Positions 35,981 to 48,300 of a DNA stretch of 64,000 bases are shown here, piece by piece. The position numbers were made by a program, and so were the translations under genes. Source of the stretch: Aporrectodea caliginosa (taxonomy: Eukaryota; Annelida; Clitellata; Crassiclitellata; Lumbricidae); assembly GCA_020284085.1 (NCBI GenBank), contig JACEVL010000517.1, forward strand, positions 949,001 through 1,013,000, written 5' to 3'. Below the pieces are notes generated by a model. The model was not told where the DNA came from and did no database searches. It saw only the letters and a program-made list of their open reading frames with translations. Position 1 is the first letter of the stretch. Every line of letters begins with the position of its first letter.

Positions 35981-36558
35981 AGTGACTCAGGCAATGCAGC
36001 TGAATTTTGCATGCCCGCATTTCAAAGTTGTGTCGTGCACACGCGACCATACTACAGGGCATGCATGGCGCTAAGCAAATTTGCGAGAAGGACAATTATT
36101 GTCCAAGTTCTCTGCACAGTAACCGCCCAGGAGAAGACTCGGACCTATGGGGACCTACTCTCCACATTAACAGATGAGCGTTGTAACGAATCGACTACTG
36201 TGCCCCGCGCCCCGTTTGATTTCAGTGCAAAAATGATGACTTTGGATATGTTTTGTTAGTGTTGTGCTTTTGCTGTGGTATTTATGCCTAGCTTGACTTC
36301 TTTTGTGGCAACATCTTGACAAAATTGTATGATTACTCGGTCTAGGTAGGGCACACCTAATTATTAACTTTAATTTTAATCAGAAATTATATGGAGTATC
36401 TTCAAGAGAGCTCGCTGTATAAACTATCCTATATTAAGTTATGTTATAATAATATAGAATACGGAAATCTTAGGCAATCGATTGATTCTGAAGCGATGCT
36501 CTGTGAATGCCTTTGTTAAAAAAAATCCGTTTCACCATAAATTTATCCATGAATAGGA

Positions 36559-36624
<66 letters not shown>

Positions 36625-36970
36625 TGCGTCCATCAGAAGCAGTCATTTGCTTCACTTTCGGATTGTGGGAAAATAGTTTGTGTCTTATGGATAGGTATAA
36701 AACATGATCAAACGTTGATGGCTTTGAAGACAAAGGCATTCAGTAGGCCTACTTGTTTCCGAAACAGGAATATGTTTGCGTTAGTTAGTTCTAACTAAGC
36801 TGTCTTCGAGTATTTTCGCTTACTTACAGTTATAATTATAGTAGTCTATGATGAAACTCAGATGACATTCTTAGCAAATGTCGTCGTTATTTGCTTCAGA
36901 AACAAAAGATTATATAGGCTACACGAACTTATTAGTTTCAATGAAGTTACCTTGTAATAATAGTAGTTGT
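35981..36970. repeat. 3' flank of copy C, shared with copies A and B
   Basis: The same ordered words as in 6183-7047 and 20370-21560. It shows the uninterrupted form of the region that holds the long-inverted-repeat element in copy A (ATAATTATAGTAGTCTATGA at about 36828-36850). Confidence 0.8.
36563..36621. repeat. AG microsatellite
   Basis: (AG)n of about 29 units. The same place in copies A and B has only AGCGAGAGAG, so the run grew in copy C after duplication. Confidence 0.95.
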
Positions 36971-36974
36971 AATA

Positions 36975-37185
36975 ACTGTAGCGCTCATGGAAGCTGGCAG
37001 GTTTCGGACTTTTAAATGATCCAGCGACCGTAACAGCATTTTACATCGTCTATTTTGTAAATAATATTGTGAGCGTTTGACTTGCATTATCAAAAGGCTA
37101 CTTACTTACCTATGTAGAATCTGTTCACAACATGATCGGCGTTGGTCCTTATGCCCGCGACTTGGGTCAATATTATCTACATATA

Positions 37186-37263
<78 letters not shown>

Positions 37264-38399
37264 TTCATCATCGGCAGTATTTAAGCCTTAAATAATTTAT
37301 TAATATATATATATATATATATGCCTATGTGTTTGTAAGCTGCATTGTAGGAAATTCCCAGCGATACGGTTTTACCGTGGTTCCGCTATCGACATTCTAA
37401 GCAATCCGTGCCAGGTTTTGTTCGAATTTCTTTCATCATCGGCAGTATTTAAGCCTTAAATAATTTATTAACTGTCATCATCCGAATCAGTGCGAATGTA
37501 TTGTTGAGGTTGAAGAACAATAGGCTACTATCTTTCAGTGGTCAAAGCTTGTTGTGTACGACTGAGTTAACTGCTAACACTCGACGAAGAGAGTATTCAT
37601 CATCATCAGTTTTTGACGCCCGCCATTTGGCTGCGATGGGTACGAATAAATTATATCAATTTTCCTCGGTCATAGTCCATTTTTCCCCTTAGTGTTAGTC
37701 CAAGCTATGTTATGTCCTCATTTATATTAGGTCTATCAAGCGTAGTCTACTCTTCGTCTGCCTTTGTGTTTTATCCTTCGAATCTTGATGTAGTGCATTG
37801 TGTCGAAATCGGTCAACTGGCATTCTCTCTCTACGTCCAAACCATCGGAGATTTCGTGGAACAACTTTGTCTATCAGAGTCTCTTGGATACCAAATGATT
37901 AGTGGATCTCACCTGATCATTTCCAGATCATAATAATATAGAAAACTTGTATAGCCTACAAATTACATTATGCTATATATCTGCATGGTCGTCGAGAATG
38001 CGCCATCTCCTTTTTTCGCGACCTATTTATTGACTTCTGCAACATCCTCTGTGCACTTTGTTGTAAGCTGTGTTGGTCAAAATTATACTGATGTGGAGAA
38101 GTAAATAGACGATTCTTCATATTAGGCTAATAGTTACCCACAAACTGCTTGGATTCAGTTTAAAATTCTCTTTCTTACATGCAAAAGTTTTAGGTCAAGC
38201 TTCAAGGCTACCTCTGTGTTTGTGCTTACATTTTTCTTTAGTAAAGTTTGTGGAAGCTCATTTGCAAAATTCTTAAAAGAAGTTAGTCTATTTGTGATTG
38301 TTGTAACAATGTATTCAGAAATTTTTACAACGCCGTTTCAGAGAAACTTTCCATAAATTCTCTTTCTTACCTGTTACACGTTTTTGAGTCAAACTCCAC
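36975..38399. other. No gene; AT microsatellite and a 40-bp direct repeat
   Basis: (TA)n occupies 37181-37260, with a shorter run at 37303-37322. A 40-base direct repeat containing CATCGGCAGTATTTAAGCC occurs at 37263-37302 and 37431-37471. The frames at 37501-37692 and 37712-37933 have no recognisable domain. Confidence 0.6.
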
Positions 38400-38700
38400 T
38401 CTACCCATGTGATGTTATCAGGCGGCCTATCTCAGCTACCCTGGAAGTTTCCTCCGCTCTTTAGACTATCATGACCTTCTAGTACCATGGTCTCGGACTG
38501 CCACACACAGCATCGTGCCTATGTCTCTGTAACTGTTGGCCCGTTGCCTTGGAATGACCTTCCTGCTATAACTCGTGCTGAGATCTCATCTGGAGGCACT
38601 ACTGTTTTCTGCCCGTTCTCCTAAGACTTTACTTTTTTCGAGGGATTCTTCGCTTTGGCAACGCCTCTGATTAGGTTGCACTGTGAAAAGGTGCTTTATA
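38400..38700 (+). mobile_element. LINE 3' tail, degenerate
   Basis: The piece with CCCGTTGCCTTGGAATGACC matches the LINE-type ending GP-x-WNDLP seen at 42690-42960 on the other strand. It ends near GTGCTTTATAAGT. It is too broken to give a frame. Confidence 0.5.
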
Positions 38701-38792
38701 AGTCCGTTAATAGAATAGAAAAGATTAGAATAGAACAAGCGAATTCTGTTCTTGAATAGTTATATAATATTATGTTAGGACAACTAGTTATT

Positions 38793-38807
38793 CGTGTGTG
38801 TGTGTGT

Positions 38808-38860
<53 letters not shown>

Positions 38861-38878
38861 TGTGTGTGTGTGTGTGCA
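38793..38878. repeat. GT microsatellite
   Basis: (GT)n in three blocks, separated by CAC and ATG interruptions. Confidence 0.95.
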
Positions 38879-38879
38879 C

Positions 38880-40139
38880 ATGATGCTATGTGTATATGTG
38901 TGTGAGAGGCCTATACACCCACTTGAACGTCGGTTCTATTGTATAACCTCTGTCATTAATATAAACTATGTTGAGCATAGGCCTAAGCCGCCTAACTAAA
39001 ATAAAAAGGCACGTAATCAATTGGCTATTGAATCTTCAGCAAACAACTTCAGCGATGCGTGCTCTGTGTGGATCAAAGTTCAAGGTGTTGTTGCTTGAGA
39101 AAACTACCGTTCGACTGGTTTTGAAAGCAACGGAAGATTGTATCTGATCTTGTGAAGAATTTAGACGTACAGCTGAAATTTTCAAGGTCAGTCAACGTAT
39201 TGCAGTTACATGTAAGTAGGTCTACATTCATGACTTTAAGCGTAGTTAGTATGTATGTATGCCTATAGTTTATGTAGGCCTATTATACGACGTGTAGGCT
39301 ACGTTTGCCTTTCATATTTGCGGTCGAGATTCAAATCCCTGTTCATGTGACAGTGATGACCCATGTGGAAAGATTCTCTGATTGTTCTTTATTATTTTAT
39401 TTTTAGTTAATTTGCATAGCGCCACTCAGATAATCATAGGCACTCGATCGCTGCTCTAGCCTAAATAATGCAAAATGTAATTGAGAATAAAACTTTGAAT
39501 AGAAATACAGCAAGAATTGAAATATAAATAGAGTGACCAATATACCTACAATAAGGAAAATGGGACATAGAAACTAGAAGAATCACAGGTGCCTGAATCA
39601 TTTGTGGTCTTTGCACTTAGCCAAAAGATGATGATTAGATCCTTGGACCACGCTCCTGAAGACGAATATTTACACAGATGTGTTATAATTGAACGGTTAA
39701 CCTACTTTACAATACTCTTGCATTGATGATTGAACCTCTTCGTAATCAGTCGTAGACGCCATTTGTATTGTATTGTATTGTATTTATAAAATCTGGTTTC
39801 GCTTTCGAAGCCTTGTTACATAAATGAACCGATCAGTTGGTGAATATTGCAAGACGGTCGTTTTTATATATGCCACAGTAAAGCCTTAACACTGCTGGCT
39901 GTATTCAAAGTAACAAACAACATTGTAGTTGAACATTCATGTAGCACAACTCACAGAGCAAGACATATCAGACGTGCTGTAAAGGAGACCCGCGATTAGT
40001 AGGCTACTAGAGCCTAAAAACGTCAAAATGATCATAGGCTTACATTGCCATGGCATGCCTATTGAATTCGCTACGGCGCTTTTTTTATACGTGTCTGCTA
40101 AATCGTAATTAGGCCTACTACAGACTACAAACAACTAGA
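38880..40139. other. No recognised gene
   Basis: A (TGTAT)n tract at about 39762-39785 followed by TTTATAAAATC looks like a minus-strand retroelement tail. Several TAGGCCTA motifs are present. No supported coding. Confidence 0.5.
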
Positions 40140-40575
40140 CTACTTGGTTATACTATCAACAACTGTTTGGCTGAACAAAGTACTGAGTCTTGCAGAAATG
40201 AGTAAAAAATCAACATAGAATAGGCCTACTTTGGGTGTTTCTGGTGAAACAAGAAACGCAGGTGATGTCGACACTGCACAATCAGCTGTTGAACTGCATC
40301 ACAAATCTTATGCGAAATACGTTGAATCTGATGATGAAGCTACGATTATTAAATCAGATGGATCCGAAACTAGCGAGCATTCAAACACTCCTTGTGAAAT
40401 TCAAGAATTAATTCAAAATAATAAAACTCATGACATCTTGATTACCGAATATGACGCTGATGAAGAGAATGGTAACATTCGCCTCTTAAGGACAGATTCT
40501 GACACTGATATAAGATGACGTTCAGGACGTCTATGATAAATAAGAAGAGCAATGCCTTAGTCAGCGCTTAATTTA
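40140..40575 (+). pseudogene. Ankyrin-cGLR copy D, N-terminal fragment
   Basis: ATG at 40198 starts MSKKST then TAG, against MSKKSSPT in copy C. The following frame (40231-40518) aligns loosely with the acidic N-terminal region of copy C, sharing SDGSETSEH against the copy C SET pattern. The fragment ends at GAAGAGCAATGCCTTAGTCA, equal to the start of the first ankyrin repeat in copies B and C. No ankyrin or NTase sequence follows; an (AAT)n tract starts at 40578. Truncated and stopped, so a pseudogene fragment. Confidence 0.75.
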
Positions 40576-40779
40576 TGCATAATAATAATAATAATAACTT
40601 AATAAGAATAATAACAATAATAAATAGAACACATAGGGCTTACGAATAAGATCTCGTCAGGTCACAATGAATAGGGGCGTGCACTTCAATAGGCCCCTCC
40701 ATGGCGAAGCTTCCCGGTCGGGTCGGGTAATGTAATGTAATGTAATGTAAATCTTCGAAAATTTCTCAGCGCCCACAAA

Positions 40780-41700
40780 AGCCACGTCAGGGAGACCAGC
40801 TTATTCACCGGCGCTACATCAAATCAAGTCCGCAATAGCCAAAACTCCTCTGTTCGTTTCGGTGCCAGGTCAAAATCCGGGGAGGTCAAGCCGAGGAGAC
40901 AGCATGGTGCTACGGTGGCAATCGGTAATGATGGTGGTCGTGTGGTGGCGCAGGAGTGGAATCAGGATAGGATATCTTGAAGAGTTCGGATTTCAGTCGT
41001 GAGTGGAAAGCAGAAGAGGAGAGTGCAAGCGGAGGAGAGTTTGAGTTAAGAGGCGAGATAGGATGATGAGCAAACTGGCGTAGGTCTTTTGGGAGTCTGT
41101 TCCAAAGAGCTGGTGCAGCGTAGACTAAGGAGCGGTTGCAGAATTTCAGAGAGTATGAGACTGGAGGCCGGGATAGAGAAAGGTATGATGATGAGCGAGT
41201 AGACCCAGGCGGTTGGATGGTGAATAGCTGGCGAATGTAAGAGGGTTTAGACGTTTGAAGGGCATTGTAGGTAAGAGATACTATTTTGTAATGGATGCGC
41301 TGAGGGACTTTAAGCCAATGAAGTGATTTCAAAACAGGGGTTATGTGGTGGTGTTTGGGAGTTTTGGTGACTGCGCGGGCGAGCGCATTCTGGATTGTTT
41401 GCAGGCGTTTGATTTGAGAAGAGTCGATGTTGTAAAAATGGAATTGCAGTAGTCGAGTTTGGAATGAACAAGTGAGGTGGCTATTGTGCATGCAGTCTTG
41501 TAATCAAGTATTGGGCGCAATCGACGGAGGTCACGGATGTGCATATAGCAGGTGCGAGATAGCTGGCTGATATGGTCGGAAAAGGTGAGGTTTTTATCGA
41601 TGATGATTCCAAGATTGCGGACAGGAGAAGAGTAAGGTGCGGGAGAAGTGAGATCGGTTGGACAAAGGTCGGGAGGATAGGCTAGTTTGTTTAATTGGGT
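40780..41700 (-). mobile_element. LINE 3' fragment, minus strand
   Basis: The minus-strand frame 40910-41491 gives the reverse transcriptase tail: KRLQTIQNALARAV, LKSLHWLKVPQRIHYKIVSL, AAPALWNRLPKDLR and FHSRLKSELFK. An overlapping frame upstream (41341-41544) has TSLVHSKLDYCNSI. One frameshift separates them. It is a 5'-truncated CR1/L2-like copy. Confidence 0.85.
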
Positions 41701-41803
41701 CGGTTTATCAGAGATTAATTTCTCGGATCTTTACTGCGGGTGGCTCGGTCGCATTATAAACGTGAGTACAATACAACACACAACACAACACAATATACTG
41801 GGG

Positions 41804-42036
41804 CGCGGTGGTATAAGGGTATGTTCGGTGCCTTGCAGCTGGAGGGTTGCGGGTTCGAATCCACCTCAAAGCCGTCGCGTAGGGACCCTGGGCAAGTCCT
41901 TCACTCGCAATTGCTCATGCGCTTCGGCGTGAAACTCCGACTACAGCAGTAGTCGGGAGCGCCTCTGAATAGGAAATCTGGTAGAGGCGCTATAACAAGT
42001 GTTCAAATACAATACAATACAATACAATACAATGTA
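41804..42036 (+). mobile_element. tRNA-derived SINE with AATAC tail
   Basis: It begins GGGGCGCGGTGGTATAAGG and has a B-box GGTTCGAATCC. It continues with CAAGTCCTTCACTCGCAATT, ends GGCGCTATAACAAGTG, and carries an (AATAC)n tail. The same family is present inverted at 60720-60932. Confidence 0.85.
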
Positions 42037-42689
42037 AAATGGCTTTAATAAAGCCAGTATTTTAATCTGTGAGATTTTTTTATAAATAGTAGGCCTATGC
42101 AGCCTGTTGGGTTTTGTTATGAGTGAATCAGTGTAGCTTTGGTAAACTGAAGTTTTGACTTTTAATATTAATAATCTGTGGTGAGAAATGTGTCAGCGCA
42201 TACGGAAGGTAGTTGAAGGAAGCCGAGACCCGTTGACTCTGATGATGGCTGGATTTGTTGCCTTTGGATCCAAGAAATGCTGCTGCCTATTGTTACCTGA
42301 TGGACCGTGGTGGACACCAGACTCTGTCGCTTCTGTCACAGACAAGAGGCTCTTCACAGGGACTGTGGAACTTCCTGCCTCCGCCTGGCCTGCTCGCCGT
42401 CGGTTACTTGGCCTCGGCCGCTTCCCTTCAGTCGCACCTCGTCGCAAGGGACTTTGACTCGCCCTTCAATCTTGGACGCCCCGACTTCGGTCAACCGCGA
42501 GTCCGTAACCACTGAACCCGACGTCAGAGTCCAGTATGACTCAAGTCGCGGTGTTGGCAGGAGGATATCTGAGACGCTGCTCGTCTTCAGTTATTCACGT
42601 AGAAGATTTGTTGAGTTTGCAATAGTATTTATAGGGTGAAATTGTATTTTAGAGTATAATTAATAATTTTGTTGATCATATTGTATCGT
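42037..42689. other. GC-richer block with overlapping open frames, unidentified
   Basis: Bases 42190-42600 are richer in GC than the surroundings and stay open in several frames on both strands (for example 42307-42639 plus and 42193-42447 minus). No domain is recognisable and open frames are expected in such composition. It could be an exon or an unlisted repeat. Confidence 0.3.
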
Positions 42690-42960
42690 ATCTAAAAATT
42701 TATAAAGCGCCTCTCGCAGAATGGACCATTCAGAGGTGCTCTCAGTGCAGAAGCCCCGGGGAAAGAGAAACGTCGTGAGGGAACGAGCAGATTAGGAGGA
42801 TAACCCAGAGAATAGTTTTGCACGCAGTGGAGGGGGAAGGTCATTCCAAGCAGAAGGACCTACAACAGCAAATGACCGACGTTGAGCAAGAGCGGTCCTG
42901 GTCCGAGGGACAAAAAGATCAAATCGGTCAGTAGAGCGCAACGAACGAAGATAAAAGAGC
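42690..42960 (-). mobile_element. LINE 3' tail, minus strand
   Basis: Read on the minus strand it gives RSTDRFDLFVPRTRTALAQR and then SFAVVGPSAWNDLPPPLR. This is the usual end of a LINE reverse transcriptase. The 3' end reads GGCGCTTTATAAAT. Confidence 0.75.
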
Positions 42961-43573
42961 AGATATATCCTGTATCTTTACCGTATTTAGGCTTACCTAT
43001 GTTTTCGGACCAGTGGCGTTTAACCACTCCCACCACCTGTAATGGGAGAACAAACCACTTCTGGTCGACTAATATATGTTACAGGGAATGTGTATACTGT
43101 ATAGTGAGGGAATATGTATATATCCTGAAATTTCAGGGTATGTGCATTATAATGCCCTGAAAATGTAGGGTTAGGGTTAGAGGGCTAGGGGTCAGGGATA
43201 GTGTTAGGCGGTTAGGCGGTTAGGGGGTTAGCCGGTTAGGGTTAGTGTTAGGTTTAGATATACATGAAATATACACATAGGCCTACCCCTGATTATACAC
43301 ATTCCCTAGGGTATATGTATATTCCCTAGGGTATATGCATATTCCCTAATTTTACACATTAAGTAAAATAATATATACGAGACTCAGAAGTGACTCAGGA
43401 GTCAGGACTGCGCTGCAGGCGTTGTCTTATCGGAAATTACCCCCCGTTTATGTCGAAAACGAACTTTCACCCCATTGGTAGGCTTAGACGCCACTGCAGG
43501 CTTGGACTTGTATTCCTTGTATGCAGGCAAGCCCAGCAGCTACGGCTGCGTGCCCTCTCAGGCTCAGCAAGTC
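42961..43573. repeat. Degenerate TTAGGG-like tract and small inverted repeats
   Basis: Bases 43166-43260 contain repeated GGTTAGGGTTAG, GGCGGTTAGG and GTTAGTGTTAGG. On both sides are short inverted words (GGGAATATGTATAT and ATATGTATATTCCC). It looks like an interstitial telomere-like or simple repeat. No gene is seen up to the gap. Confidence 0.6.
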
Positions 43574-43836
43574 NNNNNNNNNNNNNNNNNNNNNNNNNNN
43601 NNNNNNNNNNNNNNNNNNNNNNNNNNNNNNNNNNNNNNNNNNNNNNNNNNNNNNNNNNNNNNNNNNNNNNNNNNNNNNNNNNNNNNNNNNNNNNNNNNNN
43701 NNNNNNNNNNNNNNNNNNNNNNNNNNNNNNNNNNNNNNNNNNNNNNNNNNNNNNNNNNNNNNNNNNNNNNNNNNNNNNNNNNNNNNNNNNNNNNNNNNNN
43801 NNNNNNNNNNNNNNNNNNNNNNNNNNNNNNNNNNNN
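43574..43836. other. Assembly gap, 263 N
   Basis: Run of N. Any frame crossing it has no meaning. Confidence 1.
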
Positions 43837-45321
43837 TGTGATACTGCCCGACTGACTCACAAGTGTTACAGTAGAAGTTTCAGTTTAACGACCCGTGCGA
43901 CAACAAAGATCAATAATATAGGCCTAGGTTCGCATTCCTCCTTCATCCAGGCTTGGGACTGGTTCCGCAGCTGGCAGGGTATGTTTACAAAGTCTGACAG
44001 AACGTGTGTTAGCTGGCATCTAAGGGAAGACGCTGATTAATTAGTCAGAGACTGTCTCTCGAGACAGTGTCATTTATATATGTTTTTATATATATAATTA
44101 TATATATATATATTCAACGTCCTGCGGCTCCTGCCATACGCGGTTTACCGGCCGGACCTGTTATCTCTCAGCAATCGGCAAAAGCAACAAAACATTCACT
44201 GGTAAATGGAATAAGATACCAATTAGCCGACACGACTGAAAGCATTTCGCTATCTCTGAGTTGACAATAATTTATGACTTTACATGTTGCCAAGAGAGAA
44301 CTCTATACGTTAAATTTTCAAACAAAAGGCTAAGCAAAGATATATAGGTCTAACTTGGGTTAATTTTAAATAATTACCTAAGGAATTTAGTGTTTTTGCG
44401 ATAATAACGTTGAAAATAGTGTTGCAATAGTCATAATAACAAAATAATCAAATTTCTCTGCAAATATGCAAAAAATCCAGAGGCGCACATGCGCCCCTTG
44501 CGCCCCCTGCGGACGCCCATGGCTACAGCTACACCCTTTTATTTCTATGAATTCTGAAACCGTTTACAAATTCGCCACCAACAACAGAAGATACAAAATG
44601 CAAGAAGCAAACTAATATAATGCAAAACAATAATGTTATAATACATAGACAATATATAAATTATACAACTTCTAAAAGTTTTCTTTTGCTATAGGCAAAT
44701 GGAGAACTTACGATGAAGCAAAAGCAAATCACGTAGATGAAGGACAGTCCACTTAACATTAAGAATATTTCAGATTTTAGTCGGTACAATTTGTATGCAT
44801 CTACCTGTTATGTAAAAAGTCCTGTATATGCACACAGAAAGAACACAGTACTTCACAGCTTATGTCAAAAGTCCTGTATATATATATATACATACACACA
44901 CAGAAAGCATATAATGCTTCACAATGATATCATTAGCACAAATTATTTTAAAAGCAACGCTATCAAGTGTTCATAATTTAGCGTTTTATCATTTGAGCAA
45001 TTGTAAAAGTCCTCGCTTTACAGCAGAAGTAAAATATCTTCATAAATTAAACAACACAATGTCATGTTGAAAGCGACAGGATGTCAGACCTAAGCAGGCC
45101 TAAGCATGCTGCAAAAAGTGAGCTCCAAGTCTGGATCTTGCCACTAACATATTTCAAAAACAAAACAGAAATTAAAGTCAGGTTCATCCAAACTCTGGTT
45201 TGCTTCATCCCAAGTTATTTGTCCAGGCCTCCGGCAATTTATCTTTCTACACTTCTTTAATATGCTTCTCCAATTCAGCCAGTACATCGTTTAAGCCTTT
45301 AACTCCTTGATCGCTGTCGTA
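43837..45321. other. No recognised gene
   Basis: An AT-rich tract lies at 44075-44115 and a TATATA/CACACA run at 44877-44900. The part at 45245-45321 may be the last codons of the GTPase gene beyond its stop (see that entry). Confidence 0.5.
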
Positions 45322-48300
45322 TTACAATTTTTTCATATGGAAACTTATATCATTTGCTGTTTCATATTCAACACGACGAAGTTCTTCATGTTGTATTTCA
45401 TACAACGAAATTTCATACTGTTTCTTCAAAGCTGCACTGATATCAGTAGCGTCGATAACAACTTGCAAAGTGGCCTTCATCTTTGTAAAATTCTTTTCTA
45501 CAGCATCGCTCACTTCTCTTAGTATTCTTTCCTTTTCTGCCCTGAATTTCTCACTACTTTTGAAAGAACAAATTAATTGACGAATCATTGTCTGTTCAAG
45601 TTTGTTTAGAATCTTGAAACCGTCCACTTCAAAAGAAATTCTATCATTTAGAAACGTACCTGATATTATCTCCTGTGTGTTTCTAAAACAAAGTACAAAG
45701 TCGTTGTGAAGCATCGCGTTCCACAGATCTGACATTCGAAGAAAAAAACTTGAGACTGTCAATTTTGAGGGATTGTCAATCATCACTTGCATCAGATGTT
45801 GCCTTAATTCGTTTACTTTTCCAATGTAATCTTGGCTTATTCTGGCCTTTGGTTGTCTGCCATTCCATAAGTCAGGAATATACCACGAATGCAACACGGG
45901 GTCATACTTGATCACTTGATTAAATTTAGTTACTTCTGTAAAACCTTCTGCGTGAGCAGCTGTCTTTATTGCTGTGTCTAAAAGCGCAAGTTGTTTTTCT
46001 TGGCCCCACCGATTTTTTTCTTTTGCATCAGCAGCCAGAACATTCTGATGCACAAAGATGCATCTTGGCATCAGCTCCAATTCCGCTTTGGTTTTCCTGA
46101 CACAAATCAAGCCCCGAGCAGCAATCTGCAGAATATCTTTCAGTTCATACCAGTTTTCTCCTCTCATGTTAATTATTGTAGCATCGGCCAAACCAATGGC
46201 AAAAGTAGCTAATTCGTTGTCTCTGAAGGTCGAATTTCCTGTAAATTCTGAGGATTCAAGACCTCCTGTATCCACAACCAAAACGTAATCGTAATCGACT
46301 TGCAAACTTTCTTTATCAACAGGAACTAGATGACAGTGTATTCCTATTGTGGTACGTCCAGCGATCACCGGAAACTGAAGACCAAAGAGTGCATTGAGTA
46401 ACATTGACTTTCCAGAACTTTGAACTCCAATAATCGACAAAACAAATACTTTTGCGTTGTTAGTCATGATTCTGATTTGATTTAAAACTGCTTTCAGCCA
46501 AGCTATTGGAACATTTGAAGCATCACCGTCCATTAATTCCAGTGGATGACCCATAAGAAGAAGTCTAGCCACGATTGTAGGGAAATTGCCTATGACATCG
46601 GTCATTACAGGCACTTTCTTCAACTCCTCCTTTATACGAATTTCTTCCGAGATTACGGCTTCGTACATTTGTCCAACTTCGCGTAGAATATGCGGTAGCC
46701 CAATAACGCTGTTTACAATTATCAACTCCAATTGGCTTTCACATGACCGCTGCTGGTACTGTTTTTGTCTCTCCTTCCTATATTCTTCTAGCATTTTTGA
46801 TATGATAATTCGACTTCTGGTATCTAAGTTTGTTTTGCAAGAATTCAGGTAGTACGAAAGATTCTGCTCCTGCAAGAGGTTAAATTTTAAAGAAAAATGA
46901 TAAGTTACTTCGTTTTGTTCAATAAGACTGCGGCATTGTATCTCTCTTTGGCGTCTTTTCTCTGTTTCTTTTTCTGCTATGAAATGTTCGTCTTGATTTT
47001 TATATAATGACCTTCGTCGTTGTTCACGTTCAAGTTTTCCAATTTTCTCCCATGGTTCACCTTGCAGCGGAAGTATCACTGGTTTACAATCCGGCGGTTG
47101 TTTCGAAAGTAAATCAACGAATTCATCTGCACTCGCTTTTCCTAATTTGTATTCCGACTTGTCCTCATCAAGCGAAAACCCTAAATTCTTTCCTCTTTGG
47201 ATAATATTTGCATATGTTGGCATTTGATGTGAATCTCCATGCTTTGGCTTGAACAATTTGGAAATCGTTTGTCTCAAATCGTTCGCAAAGTCAATGTCGC
47301 TCATTTGCTCTTCGCAATGCCAGTCGTAACTAACTTGAGAAATTACAACATGACCACTACGATCTTTCCACAATTCGAAATTCGTTTCATTACCTTCATC
47401 GGGAGATTCACATGAAATACAGCAAACAATGATCTTTGTTTGTGACACGTCAACATTCTTGAGAACATTCTCGTACAATTCCTTAAATGACTGAAACGAA
47501 TCGACCATAAGGATAGTCAACGTTGATGACTGGCACAGAAATTGTGTTTGCTTTCGATAATCTCTTGCGTCTCCACGAAGATTTAATGCTGTGAAAAATC
47601 TACAGTTGAACTCTTTTTCAGTAGCTGTTGATGACTGAAACCATGCAGCTTCTATGGATCCGTTTGATATTGATCTTTTCGCAGATCCGTTTGGACATTC
47701 TCTATGAAAGAATGTATTGAACGAATTGAGGTTCAGAAGTTCATTTACGAGTTTTGATTTGGATCTGTGCAAGTTGCCAACACGAATAAAAGATACGATT
47801 GGACTTTTTATGTCAACTAATGTATCGGTCAAAGAGTCTCGATTTGGATATTGCACTTCCGGAACGAGACTTTTCAGAGCAAAAAGCAGCAACGTATATG
47901 AACCATATCTCACATTTGGAAGCAATATCGGAATACTTAGCTTATTGGCAAACATTTTCTCTACCAAAACCTGTCTGAGAAAGTCGTCACAACAGTTCAT
48001 TGCAACAACCAACAGATCCATTGGATGCAATTTTCGCTGACTCTGCCCTCTCTTATCTCTCGTGTTTCGCTGTCTAACACCATCTGAAACGCATTGGACT
48101 TTGTTAACTGTTTCTTTGTTACCCGTGTTGTTGAGACGCCTATTAATTTCTGTTGTAACTGAAACCACTGCCGTACAGTCGAACGTAAGTAGCTTTCGCA
48201 CAATGTCTAAGCCATACTGTTCTTCAGAACCATTTTGAGATTTTCCGCGCAACTTAATTACTTCACTGAAAGAAAGTTTCTGCGGATAGTAGTCGTTCAA

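Noticed and set aside
41804..41880. Possible tRNA gene (GGTTCGAATCC B-box)
   Set aside because: No full cloverleaf follows; the AATAC tail and a second copy at 60720-60932 show it is a SINE.
43390..44040. Frame of 216 codons spanning the gap
   Set aside because: It is open only because N codons are not counted as stops.
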